Positions 32,511 through 41,175 of a stretch of DNA of 64,000 nt are shown one piece after another. Made by a program: the position numbers and the translations under genes. The notes beneath the pieces were generated by a model. It was not told the DNA's origin. It saw only the letters and a list, made by a program, of their open reading frames with translations, and ran no database searches. The DNA lies in NCBI GenBank assembly GCA_045634325.1, contig JAZRAA010000047.1:10038-74037 (forward strand), written 5' to 3'. Origin of the DNA: URNF01 sp045634325 (GTDB taxonomy: Bacteria; Bacillota; Clostridia; Oscillospirales; Acutalibacteraceae). How positions within the stretch are numbered: the first letter of the stretch is position 1; every line of letters begins with the position of its first letter.

Positions 32511-33761
32511 ATGATCGTATATTTAGATACAAATGTTTATTACGGAGCGAAGTTTGTCTTTGATAGAGGAAAATTTGAGACACTAAAAACATTATTAAAC
32601 GATGGAATAATTAAAGTTTTATATACTTCAGCTACTAAGGGAGAAGTGCTTCAACACATCGAAGAGGATATTACAAAAGAAATAACTGCTTACAATAGAG
32701 CAATTCGGAAGAATTTATCAAGTTTCAAAATCGATGAAGATTTATCCATACAGGAGATATCCATTCATGATTTTGTGAGGGATAGAAAAGACAAACTTCA
32801 GAGTTTTTTTGATTTAGCTAATGTTGAAAGTATTTCTTTAAATCCTTTAAACGCAGAAATGCTGATGGATGATTATTTTAATATGAATCCTCCTTTTGAA
32901 AGCAAAAAGCCACACGAATTCAAAGATGCAATTATGATTAACGCAATTCGCAATTATCAAAGAGCCGCTAATGAAAAAATATGTATTGTTTCGGATGACG
33001 CAGGATTTCGGAAAGCATTTGAGGAAAATGCTAACTTTATCTGTTTTGAATATTTGAGTTATTTTTTCAACTACATTCAAGAAGAGCGTGCATTAAATAC
33101 ATATTATTCTTCTTTAATAGCTAACGGATTCTTTGAAGATGAAATAGAAAATTATTTGGAAGCTTTGGATATAGATCGTGGTGATTATTCGGATTGGGAA
33201 TGCGATAGCAAAGAGCTACGCGATCTTGATTGTGAGTTATTATATATAGAAAGAGATCGAAACCCAGAGAAACTGCAACTACATATTCAGTTAAATTACG
33301 ATATAGACGTTGAAATATCCCATAGGGATGATGATCTCTCATATTATGATAAGGAAGAACATAGATATTTGTTTGAGGAGTATGTTACTTGGTTGGAAAG
33401 ACATACATTATCAGAAGAGATAATAGTATTGTGCAGTATAGTTAACGACGGAGAATATTTTGAGTTTGAAAAAATAATATCGGATCGCAAATATGATTTT
33501 TTGGATTTGTGTGATGATACAATGTATGATTTTGACGAAATTTCTTCAACGCAAAATGAAGACCCCAATTTGGTGTATTGCGCACAATGCGGAAGGATAA
33601 TAGGCCATACGCCAATATATTTCGATTATGATGGGGAACCTTTGTGCGGAAATTGTATGATAGATGATACAGAGGGCATGGTATGCCCAGACTGCGGAAG
33701 AAAAGTGCCATATGAAAAATCAATTAATGGCTTTTGTGAAGATTGCGCTAAAGAAAGATAG
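32511..33761 (+). CDS. PIN-domain (DUF4935-like) protein with C-terminal double zinc ribbon
   Basis: 416 residues. The N-terminal 180 residues form a PIN nuclease-like domain: MIVYLDTNVYYG (D6), KGEVLQHI (E45), EFKDAIMIN (D139) and IVSDDAGFRKAF (D162/D163), the four acidic positions expected for metal-dependent RNA cleavage. A middle acidic region (about 200-345) is unassigned. The last 60 residues hold four CxxC pairs (CAQC, CGNC, CPDC, CEDC), likely two zinc ribbons. Starts 78 nt after the toxin-like gene, with GAGGGAAAG before the ATG; co-transcription is possible. Confidence 0.72.
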   Translation: MIVYLDTNVYYGAKFVFDRGKFETLKTLLNDGIIKVLYTSATKGEVLQHIEEDITKEITAYNRAIRKNLSSFKIDEDLSIQEISIHDFVRDRKDKLQSFFDLANVESISLNPLNAEMLMDDYFNMNPPFESKKPHEFKDAIMINAIRNYQRAANEKICIVSDDAGFRKAFEENANFICFEYLSYFFNYIQEERALNTYYSSLIANGFFEDEIENYLEALDIDRGDYSDWECDSKELRDLDCELLYIERDRNPEKLQLHIQLNYDIDVEISHRDDDLSYYDKEEHRYLFEEYVTWLERHTLSEEIIVLCSIVNDGEYFEFEKIISDRKYDFLDLCDDTMYDFDEISSTQNEDPNLVYCAQCGRIIGHTPIYFDYDGEPLCGNCMIDDTEGMVCPDCGRKVPYEKSINGFCEDCAKER

Positions 33762-33783
33762 TTGAAAAAATAATAGAGGAAAA

Positions 33784-33830
33784 AGAAATAAGGATAGAGA
33801 ATTAATTCTCTACCCTTATTTCTTTTGGCA
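33784..33830. terminator. Bidirectional terminator between the PIN and GHKL genes
   Basis: Stem centred on the perfect palindrome AGAGAATTAATTCTCT, extended by AAATAAGG/CCTTATTT with small mismatches, and flanked by A-rich and T-rich tracts. It overlaps the 3' end of the minus-strand GHKL gene. Confidence 0.75.
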
Positions 33831-35814
33831 TTATTGCCGTATTATCTTTTTGCTGTTCAATTACTTCATCAGCCGTTTTGTAATTCTGCTGAAGTTTATC
33901 CCTGTCCAACGAAAGTTTATTCAGCAAGAAATCATATCTGATTTTGAGTTCGGCAAAAACTTCGCTCCATGTTTTAACATAAATCTTATAATTATTAACT
34001 TTAAAGACTAAAGATCTTTCACCATGGACTTTGTTTGTATCAATTTCATTTTTTATATAATTATCTGTAGAGAAACCGTTGCCGACAAGATAAAATTGCC
34101 ATGTCATGTTTGGGGCGTTAAATTCGTCAACGCTCATTATAACGTTCATATATTTTTTGATTTGGCTTAATTGCTTTTCCCCAAGATTAATATTAGGATG
34201 CTTTAGTTCTATTACAATGTTGTTGATAGTTTCACTGATAACATCCTGTCTTACAGCAAAAATATCCATTTGTTTCAATTTATCTGGATGTTCGATATTT
34301 TTATCCTCATACTCTTGATGAAGAATATACAAATACCTTCGTAGAGCTTCTTCAAAATTCGGCTCGGCAGCAGTCACAAGATTGTATTGTTCGCCAAAAA
34401 TCCAGTAGTGGTTTTCAATCATTTTTTGAATGTGCACAACTTCGTTGGCTTTTAAATCTTTATTGAAAACTAACTGCCTTAGGTCCTCAATAGCTCGGTA
34501 CCGATCGTTTAATAGTTTTATCGTTTTGGTTATATTGGATAACCTTGCGTAATTAAGGATTTCCGCGAGCTCTTTCCGGTCGTTTGAATCCATATCCAAA
34601 ATTTCTTCTAAAATTTTAAATAACGAATCTACTTCGCCGCTTTCCATAATTAAATCTAAGAGGCGTATGAATGTTTTTCGTTGCTCTTTATTCATACTTG
34701 AAGAGAAAATCTTCGGTTGAGCAATATATAAACAAGAGACGACATCTTCGACTTGACTTTTTCTGAAATTCTGCAAGGGATCTTTTTCGTCAAAATTAGG
34801 AAAAGCTGAAGATATTTCTAAACTATCAATTACTTCAGAAACATGACTTTTTAAAAAAGGCCTACGCCTGTCAAAGAGCATCTGATTAACATCATGCATT
34901 AGCGCTTGGAAGTTATCGCTCTTTTTAGTGTGCAAAACATTCCGTTCAATATCAATTTGTTCGTTTTCACTGTTGCTGTTAAAATCAAAATGATCGAACA
35001 AAGGACTTTTTATATAAACGCTATGATAGAAGGAGTCCCCTTTATTATTATAGGTGGTGTTTTCTTTTTGCTTTTCAGTTGCACTACTATCTATATAATA
35101 ATATTTTGAATACTCAGCCAGTTTCGATGTCCAACAAACAAATTTCACTTGGTAAGAAGGTTTTATTCCGTCCTCGGCGACATTAATGGAGTCTTTTTCC
35201 AATATGAGATGTGAATAATCTAACTCTTCACCATTAACGATGATTTTAAAATTCTTCTCTTCGTTTAATTCTAAGAACCAGCAAAACTCCTTGCAAAGTT
35301 GTTCTTTGATAGAGGAGTTGGATAGTTCATCGCTGTCCACATTTATAAATTCTACAGTGGTTCCTGTGCTTTTTTCTACCGTAACAGGTGAATTAGGACT
35401 ATAACGATTTAACTCATCTGCACCGATTGTGATATTATATTCATAATTTTTGCCATCCCGGCAATACACAGTTGTCCAGGAAGCTAATGAGGCAAAGGTG
35501 AAAAAGGTCAATCTGCCAACGCCGTTTTTGCCGTGAATATCTGACACTTTGATATTTGGATCATAAATCTTTTCGGATTGGAAAAAAGGCCTGAATTTAT
35601 CATCTAATAAATCCCTATCGATACCATACCCATTATCCATAACCCTAATAGAAGATATTGCACCAAAATCGTTTTCGCTAGTTTCAACATACACTTCGGT
35701 CGCTTTTGCATCAAAGCCATTCCATATGTATTCGCATATTGATTTGAGTGGTGTATATCTTTTTAAGGAATTTTTTATTCCCTTAGAAGTTATTTGTACA
35801 TTATTTTCACTCAC
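33802..35814 (-). CDS. GHKL ATPase (MORC/Hsp90-like) with C-terminal PD-(D/E)XK-type nuclease motif
   Basis: 670 residues. N-terminal GHKL ATPase: EYIWNGFDA (28-36, N box), VMDNGYGI (58-65, G1) and GKNGVGR (95-101, G2). The middle (about 290-480) is helical. Near the C-terminus MDIFAVR (D517) and VIELKHPN (E536-x-K538) fit a PD-(D/E)XK nuclease core. MORC-like GHKL proteins in bacteria have been linked to restriction and phage defence. GTG 35814 with AGGGAG is chosen because an upstream in-frame TTG overlaps the -10 box. Confidence 0.72.
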   Translation of the reverse strand: MSENNVQITSKGIKNSLKRYTPLKSICEYIWNGFDAKATEVYVETSENDFGAISSIRVMDNGYGIDRDLLDDKFRPFFQSEKIYDPNIKVSDIHGKNGVGRLTFFTFASLASWTTVYCRDGKNYEYNITIGADELNRYSPNSPVTVEKSTGTTVEFINVDSDELSNSSIKEQLCKEFCWFLELNEEKNFKIIVNGEELDYSHLILEKDSINVAEDGIKPSYQVKFVCWTSKLAEYSKYYYIDSSATEKQKENTTYNNKGDSFYHSVYIKSPLFDHFDFNSNSENEQIDIERNVLHTKKSDNFQALMHDVNQMLFDRRRPFLKSHVSEVIDSLEISSAFPNFDEKDPLQNFRKSQVEDVVSCLYIAQPKIFSSSMNKEQRKTFIRLLDLIMESGEVDSLFKILEEILDMDSNDRKELAEILNYARLSNITKTIKLLNDRYRAIEDLRQLVFNKDLKANEVVHIQKMIENHYWIFGEQYNLVTAAEPNFEEALRRYLYILHQEYEDKNIEHPDKLKQMDIFAVRQDVISETINNIVIELKHPNINLGEKQLSQIKKYMNVIMSVDEFNAPNMTWQFYLVGNGFSTDNYIKNEIDTNKVHGERSLVFKVNNYKIYVKTWSEVFAELKIRYDFLLNKLSLDRDKLQQNYKTADEVIEQQKDNTAIMPKEIRVEN

Positions 35815-35847
35815 GTGTATCGGCTCCCTATACAGAATTATATTAAT

Positions 35848-35876
35848 ATTATACTTTATTTTCAAAATATAATCAA
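35848..35876 (-). promoter_or_regulatory. Promoter of the GHKL-nuclease gene
   Basis: On the minus strand TTGATT (35871-35876), 17-nt spacer, TATAAT (35848-35853), about 33 nt before the GTG start. Confidence 0.78.
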
Positions 35877-36020
35877 CATCAATAAAAGATTTTATAAAAG
35901 CTCATTAGTAACAATGATTAATTATTAATGCATTTCATTACCTGCATGTAGCATATATGAATAGATAATTAAGAGAAAAAACGTCGCAGAAATGCGGCGC
36001 TTTACTTTTTGAAAACACTA

Positions 36021-36074
36021 TTGACAAATTCTCTCTAACGCGTTAGAATAAAAGTGTCCTCTAATAGATTAGAG
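36021..36074 (+). promoter_or_regulatory. Promoter and two dyad operators of the BlaI/M56 operon
   Basis: TTGACA (36021-36026), 17-nt spacer, TAGAAT (36044-36049). Dyad 1, TCTAACGCGTTAGA (36034-36047), overlaps the -10; dyad 2, CTCTAATAGATTAGAG (36059-36074), covers the transcript start and ends at the ribosome site. Both share the half-site TCTAA. They are the natural operators for the BlaI-type repressor encoded next. Confidence 0.85.
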
Positions 36075-36089
36075 AAAGGAGCGTTTGTT

Positions 36090-36455
36090 ATGAACACACC
36101 AAAAGTATTTGAAAGTGAATATCGGTTTTGCCTTATTTTGTGGGAGCATGAGCCTGTTAAAACCACAGAATTAGTAACGCTTTGCCAAGAGCAGCTTGGC
36201 TGGAAACCGACCACAACTTATACGGTTATTAAACGACTTTCCGAACGTGGCATTTTAGAAAATAATAATAAGATTGTAACCTCGCTTGTTAGCAAGGATC
36301 AGGTGCAGGCTGCAGAACTTAATGAAATGGTGGAGAAAACCTTTGAAGGCTCCTTGCCAGCATTTGTGGCTGCGTTTACCAAACATCAGAACATCTCCGA
36401 GGAAGAAATTGATGCGGTTCAAAAGATGATTGACCGCTTCAGGAAAGGAGAATAA
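36090..36455 (+). CDS. BlaI/MecI/CopY family transcriptional repressor
   Basis: 121 residues. The winged helix is EYRFCLILWEHEPVKTTELV, WKPTTTYTVIKRLSERGIL and NNKIVTSLVSKDQ, and the C-terminal helices serve dimerisation, as in BlaI. In BlaI/BlaR1 systems a membrane M56 peptidase senses a signal and triggers cleavage of the repressor. The adjacent gene encodes such a peptidase. AAAGGAG precedes the ATG. No beta-lactamase gene is near. Confidence 0.93.
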   Translation: MNTPKVFESEYRFCLILWEHEPVKTTELVTLCQEQLGWKPTTTYTVIKRLSERGILENNNKIVTSLVSKDQVQAAELNEMVEKTFEGSLPAFVAAFTKHQNISEEEIDAVQKMIDRFRKGE

Positions 36456-36457
36456 CT

Positions 36458-39127
36458 ATGGCTGATATTTTCTTGAAAATTGTCAACATGAGCATATCTG
36501 CAAGTTGGATTGTTCTTGCGGTATTGCTTTTAAGATTGTTGCTTAAAAGGGCTCCTAAATGGATTACTGTTCTCCTTTGGGGTATTGTTGCTATTAGACT
36601 GATTTGCCCGTTTTCTATCGAGAGCGTCCTGAGCCTTATTCCGAGCACGGAAACAATTAGTCCAGAGATTATGATGGATAAAACACCGACTATCAATTCT
36701 GGTGTTCCAATCATCAATAATATCGTCAACCCTGTTATCGGAGAGTCGTTTGCTCCCGATCCTATTGCAAGCGCTAATCCCTTGCAGATTTTGATTCCGG
36801 TTTTGGCAATTGCTTGGATTGTGGGAATCGTTATAATGCTTGCCTATACTGCCATTAGCTATTTCCGTGTGAAAAGTAAAATTGGCACAGCGGTTCTTTT
36901 TCGTGACAATATCTATCAAAGCGAAAACGTTGTTTCTCCTTTTGTGCTCGGTATTATTAAACCGAAAATTTATTTGCCATTCAATATGAATGGTCAGGAT
37001 ATGAATCACGTTATTGCACACGAAAATGCGCATATCCGTCGCAAAGACCACTGGTGGAAGCCTTTTGGCTTTTTGGTGCTTACATTGCATTGGTTCAATC
37101 CTTTAATGTGGCTTGGTTACGTGCTTCTTTGTAGAGATATCGAACTTGCCTGCGATGAAAAGGTTGTAAAAGAATTTGATAACGAGCAAAAAGCCGATTA
37201 CTCTCAGGCGCTTTTGACTTGTAGTGTAAACCGTCGTGTTATTGCGGCATGTCCTCTTGCTTTTGGAGAGGTAGGTGTAAAAAATAGAGTGAAATCTGTG
37301 CTGAATTATAAGAAACCTGCTTTTTGGATTGTTGTAGCCGCTATTGTTGCAAGTATTGCAGTTGCAGTTTGCTTCTTGACAAATCCGAGAACAACAATAG
37401 ATGATGAATTATCGGTATTTATTGATACGCAAGTGGCAGACCATCATTCAGATTACAAGTACAGCCATAGTATCGATTATGATAATTTTATCGCTGTTAA
37501 CTGTAAAATATTAGAAGTCGATAAATCTGTAGACAAAACAATAGTTTATTTGTGGGCAATGTATCACGAATATAGTTGTGAAAATGGTGTTGTTAAATTA
37601 GAAACGTCAGCCCATATTCCAACAGTTATTACCGCTAAGCAGGAAGGCAAACACGGGCATTATAAACTCGTTGAATATTGGGAACCACATGAAGGAGAAT
37701 TGTATGAAAGCGATATTAAAGATAAGTTCCCAATTCATTTGCACTATAAAGCTCTTAATTCTCAACTTTACGATGATGAGCAAAGAGCATTTTGCGAAAA
37801 CGCTGCTAAGGAATATTTCAATGCTAAAATTGAAAACGGGAATCTAAATATTACAACAGTTAATCTTAGTCAACTTAGGGATACACATCCCCATTTCTTC
37901 AACGTTCCAACCGATGGTGGATTGACAGTATATATATGGGAAATGGGTGAAAATATTTACGAATGTCATCTTGCAAACACTGCAAGAGAAGCTCTAACCG
38001 ATCAGAGCTTCGTTTATACTGTAGGCGCTGCAACCATACCGGAAATGCGTGCAATTTTAACTACATATAATGTTGATAAAAAAGACATTACTGTTCAGCC
38101 GGTTATTAACCCGTTGTCAAGTTATTACTATGAGATAGATGACACCTATCGTGCAAATATTAAAGAATTGTTTTGGAAAGATTCCTATAATGTCATAGAT
38201 TATGATGGTTCAAGTATCCCTAAATTAAATGTCACCTGCGGTAATGTTTCAACAGAGGCATCTATGGGAACCACCGAGTGGACTTCTGATGCAGGAAACG
38301 GAAAGATGCAAACAGTAAATGGTGATAGCAGTCATCCGTTAGAAAGAATGGATTATTTGTTGCCATTAGCGTTAAAAGTTAATCGCTCTGATAATGCCAC
38401 ACCGATTGTGGGATTGAATTTTAATGTGGCACCGGACAGCATTAAAGTTAACTCTTGGTTTGTTGGTGACAATGGAAACACTAAATCCTTCGACGCTGAA
38501 GTGGATGGCTTTAATATCAAGCTAAATGCCGGCAAAGAGACCTGCGTTTATGAGGTTGTTGCAACTTGGAACAAGTCTACGAAATACTATGGTACGGTGA
38601 GATATTCATTCTGTGTAGTTGAAAGTTCTTCTCCATCCAATCAGGTGTATGATGTTGCTCTTTCGTTTGCGAATTGGACGGATGATAGTAAAATTTATAC
38701 AAGTTCATTAAACTTAAGTAAAATGCAGTCAAACAGTATTAAACATCTACCTATCTACAAATTTGATTCTTTGAAAGACTTGAAACAATTCAAAGAATCT
38801 TTTGGTGATATACTAACAATGGATAATGGTTGGGATGAGGTGCCCTCTTTTAATGAGGCTACCGTAAAATACGATGCGAAGTTTTTTGAAGATAATTGCT
38901 TAATGCTAGTTTATGTTTCTGCATCAAATTCCACCCACCGTTTCGGCTTAGGCAGCATTGGCTGGGATGAAAAATCATTCTGTATCAATGTAGTAGAAAC
39001 CACCGGTAAAGAATTTGTTGATGCGGCTATGGCCGGGTGGTTCTTGACTGTTGCCGTATCGAAGGATTCTATTGCAACCTGTACTGAATTTGATGCGGAT
39101 TTGAACAATGAAATAAAACTGTATTAA
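36458..39127 (+). CDS. M56 family (BlaR1-like) membrane peptidase with very long extracellular C-terminus
   Basis: 889 residues, 2 nt after the BlaI gene. The N-terminal ~240 residues are the M56 unit with membrane helices and the zinc motif HENAH (188-192) plus ELACDEKV (E229). A further membrane helix lies at about 287-310 (FWIVVAAIVASIAVAVCFL). The ~575-residue exterior does not look like the penicillin-binding domain of BlaR1 (no SxxK/KTG pattern seen); it is beta-rich and ends in a small domain with SFNEATVKYDAKFFEDNCLM. Likely a sensor for an unknown extracellular signal. Confidence 0.85.
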   Translation: MADIFLKIVNMSISASWIVLAVLLLRLLLKRAPKWITVLLWGIVAIRLICPFSIESVLSLIPSTETISPEIMMDKTPTINSGVPIINNIVNPVIGESFAPDPIASANPLQILIPVLAIAWIVGIVIMLAYTAISYFRVKSKIGTAVLFRDNIYQSENVVSPFVLGIIKPKIYLPFNMNGQDMNHVIAHENAHIRRKDHWWKPFGFLVLTLHWFNPLMWLGYVLLCRDIELACDEKVVKEFDNEQKADYSQALLTCSVNRRVIAACPLAFGEVGVKNRVKSVLNYKKPAFWIVVAAIVASIAVAVCFLTNPRTTIDDELSVFIDTQVADHHSDYKYSHSIDYDNFIAVNCKILEVDKSVDKTIVYLWAMYHEYSCENGVVKLETSAHIPTVITAKQEGKHGHYKLVEYWEPHEGELYESDIKDKFPIHLHYKALNSQLYDDEQRAFCENAAKEYFNAKIENGNLNITTVNLSQLRDTHPHFFNVPTDGGLTVYIWEMGENIYECHLANTAREALTDQSFVYTVGAATIPEMRAILTTYNVDKKDITVQPVINPLSSYYYEIDDTYRANIKELFWKDSYNVIDYDGSSIPKLNVTCGNVSTEASMGTTEWTSDAGNGKMQTVNGDSSHPLERMDYLLPLALKVNRSDNATPIVGLNFNVAPDSIKVNSWFVGDNGNTKSFDAEVDGFNIKLNAGKETCVYEVVATWNKSTKYYGTVRYSFCVVESSSPSNQVYDVALSFANWTDDSKIYTSSLNLSKMQSNSIKHLPIYKFDSLKDLKQFKESFGDILTMDNGWDEVPSFNEATVKYDAKFFEDNCLMLVYVSASNSTHRFGLGSIGWDEKSFCINVVETTGKEFVDAAMAGWFLTVAVSKDSIATCTEFDADLNNEIKLY

Positions 39128-39169
39128 TTATGAAATTATGATTGTTTCATAATGTTTTATTTGTTTCAT

Positions 39170-39192
39170 TAGCAATGAAACAATGCATATTG
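39170..39192. promoter_or_regulatory. Perfect 10-bp inverted repeat before the small exported protein
   Basis: TTGTTTCATT-AGC-AATGAAACAA. Similar GTTTCAT pieces occur on both sides (39144 and 39197). Either a weak transcription-end hairpin of the peptidase gene or an operator. Confidence 0.45.
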
Positions 39193-39217
39193 CGATGAAA
39201 CAAAGGAGTGTGATCGA

Positions 39218-39508
39218 ATGAAAAAGAAAGTTATTATTTTGGTTGCTATCATCATTTTGTTGGTGGCTTGGGGTAGTATGGCATATTCTGACTATGCCGA
39301 TGTTGCCATCAGTTTCGATAAACCGAAGTTTTGTATTACTACAATGACCGCTGATGATGGCGGTTCGGGTAAATATATTGGTTTAGGTTATTCGTTTGAT
39401 CTTGATGGGCATTTAGAAAGCAACGGAAAGTATGAAGTAGATAAATACACATATAAGATTTTTGGTATTACCATTAAGCAAGGTGAAGCAAATCCGCAAA
39501 AAGGATAA
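39218..39508 (+). CDS. Small exported protein of unknown function
   Basis: 96 residues: a signal or anchor helix (MKKKVIILVAIIILLVAWGS) followed by a short beta-rich region (GLGYSFDLDGHLESNGKYEV). AAAGGAGTG precedes the ATG. Probably part of the BlaI/M56 locus; no family recognised. Confidence 0.7.
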   Translation: MKKKVIILVAIIILLVAWGSMAYSDYADVAISFDKPKFCITTMTADDGGSGKYIGLGYSFDLDGHLESNGKYEVDKYTYKIFGITIKQGEANPQKG

Positions 39509-39548
39509 TTGCTTGAACGATTATACTTTGACAAAGGAGTGTGATTAG

Positions 39549-39833
39549 ATGCTGAACATTGTTAGCCTTATTTTTGGTATAGGAGCCTGGGTTGTGGCAG
39601 CTATTGCAATAGCAAAACCCGCCTACTATAATAAAAGCGTCATTCTGAGTTTTGCTCTATGTACGTTCTCTCTTATATCTGAGTTCTTTGAGATAAGTCG
39701 TAGAGTAAACCTTGGAGATTATGCGGCTATTGAAGATACAATTAGAGCAGTAATAATTGCATCCATTGTTTTAGTGGTGGTTACAATCATTTTGAACATC
39801 GTTGCTTTAGTCAAATCTAAGAAAAACGTTTAG
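39549..39833 (+). CDS. Small three-helix membrane protein, unknown function
   Basis: 94 residues with hydrophobic segments at about 3-22, 28-42 and 65-88, ending in a basic tail (KSKKNV). AAAGGAGTG precedes the ATG. It lies within a run of similar small membrane-protein genes all in one direction. Confidence 0.72.
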   Translation: MLNIVSLIFGIGAWVVAAIAIAKPAYYNKSVILSFALCTFSLISEFFEISRRVNLGDYAAIEDTIRAVIIASIVLVVVTIILNIVALVKSKKNV

Positions 39834-39843
39834 GAGGTGTGCT

Positions 39844-40188
39844 ATGAGCAAAATTAAACGTTCAACAATAATTCTTGCAATTATTTTAATCGCAATGTTA
39901 ATTATACCGCTTATAACTGTTAATACAGTTAAAGCTGATGCTGGAATGCTTGTTACAATGATGTTGTTTTTCGTTGTGCATCCGATAGTGTCAATTATAA
40001 CTGGCATTTTAGCGGGTAAAGACATTAAGTTCTTTTGGCCCACACCTATACTTGTAGCCAGTCTGTTTTGGGCATTTTCGTCCTTTACTTATGTAACCGC
40101 ATTTCCAATCGTGTATTCGGCAGCCTATCTTGTGATTTGTACGATTAGTATGCTGATCACTTGGTCGGTAACAAGGAAAACAAAATAA
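39844..40188 (+). CDS. Small four-helix membrane protein, unknown function
   Basis: 114 residues, almost entirely hydrophobic, with about four helices separated by short loops (KDIKFFWPTP in the middle). AGGAGG precedes the ATG; it starts 10 nt after the previous stop. No family recognised. Confidence 0.72.
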   Translation: MSKIKRSTIILAIILIAMLIIPLITVNTVKADAGMLVTMMLFFVVHPIVSIITGILAGKDIKFFWPTPILVASLFWAFSSFTYVTAFPIVYSAAYLVICTISMLITWSVTRKTK

Positions 40189-40197
40189 TTATTCTTA

Positions 40198-40224
40198 AAG
40201 GCATCGTTACTTAGCGATGCCTTA
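40198..40224 (+). terminator. Hairpin between membrane-protein genes
   Basis: AGGCATCG-N6-CGATGCCT stem (around 40199-40222) followed by only a short T/A stretch. A related AGGCATCGC hairpin with a better T run follows the next two genes at 42222. Possibly a partial terminator. Confidence 0.5.
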
Positions 40225-40244
40225 TACCCTTTGGAGTGATGACA

Positions 40245-41171
40245 TTGAAAAACAAAAAATGGAAACATAAAATAACAAGTGGACTGACGGGAGTTATCCT
40301 TTCCTTTATTATGCTTGCTATCTTTGGTGGTTTGGCAATTTGGTTTCACGTCAGTCAGAACGATGCAATAATTATTGGCAGGATATTAGTGATCTTCGCA
40401 GCAGTTGCTTTTGTCCTTGCTTTATACCGTGCAGTATTTTTTAAGGTGCTTATTGATAAAGATGGGTTCTTCTATCAAACAGCTCCCGGCAACGGAAGAT
40501 ATTATCATTACTATGAAATCCGCAAGATGTGGATCAGCTCCGGTAATGAAACTAATTCACAACAAATGACCTACTGCAATTTTGAAACAAACGAAAGTAA
40601 GATAACGAGATTTTTCTTTATGGGCGTAAATCTTGATGCAGTTGATTATTTGATGAAGCGGGTTGAAGCCGTAGAAACTACAGATAGCAGTGGAGCAATA
40701 GACAATGGTCGTGACCTCGTGATTAGCGGAAAAGTTCAAGGCGGTATAAGAATTGCGGTCGTAGTTTTTATTCTTGCAATTCTCATATTGTTAGCAAAGT
40801 CACTTGCAGAACAAGGATTGCCACCGACTACTTATATACTTCCTATCGCAATGGCAGCAGTAGCTGTTGTGGTCTTGGTTGTCCATAATATGTTCTATAA
40901 AATACAAATTGAAAAAGACGGTTTCTATTGCCGCACAAACCCATTTGACGGTAAATACTATCAATATAGTGAGATAGCCGATTGCAAGTTGGTGGAAGAA
41001 CGCAAAAAGTTTGGCTCTGTTCGTAACAGAGGGGTTCGTGAAACTCATTATTTTTACTATTTGATTTTCACAGATGCAACCAATAAGACACATAGAATAC
41101 TTTATAACAAGGCTCTGTTTGAACGGGAAATGAATGTATTAGTTTCTCGTATAGAGCAAGCACAAGGATGA
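40245..41171 (+). CDS. Membrane protein with two repeated PH-like halves, unknown function
   Basis: 308 residues, clearly an internal duplication: each half has two membrane helices followed by a stretch of the type KDGFFYQTAPGNGRYYHYYE (first half) or KDGFYCRTNPFDGKYYQYSE (second half). Such helix-pair plus PH-like arrangements are common in uncharacterised Firmicutes membrane proteins. TTG 40245 lies 8 nt after TGGAG; ATG 40239 is the alternative but is only 2 nt from that site. Confidence 0.7.
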   Translation: MKNKKWKHKITSGLTGVILSFIMLAIFGGLAIWFHVSQNDAIIIGRILVIFAAVAFVLALYRAVFFKVLIDKDGFFYQTAPGNGRYYHYYEIRKMWISSGNETNSQQMTYCNFETNESKITRFFFMGVNLDAVDYLMKRVEAVETTDSSGAIDNGRDLVISGKVQGGIRIAVVVFILAILILLAKSLAEQGLPPTTYILPIAMAAVAVVVLVVHNMFYKIQIEKDGFYCRTNPFDGKYYQYSEIADCKLVEERKKFGSVRNRGVRETHYFYYLIFTDATNKTHRILYNKALFEREMNVLVSRIEQAQG

Positions 41172-41175
41172 AACA

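Noticed and set aside
35866..36020. A further small gene between the GHKL gene and the BlaI promoter
   Set aside because: Only AT-rich sequence without a start plus ribosome site is present.
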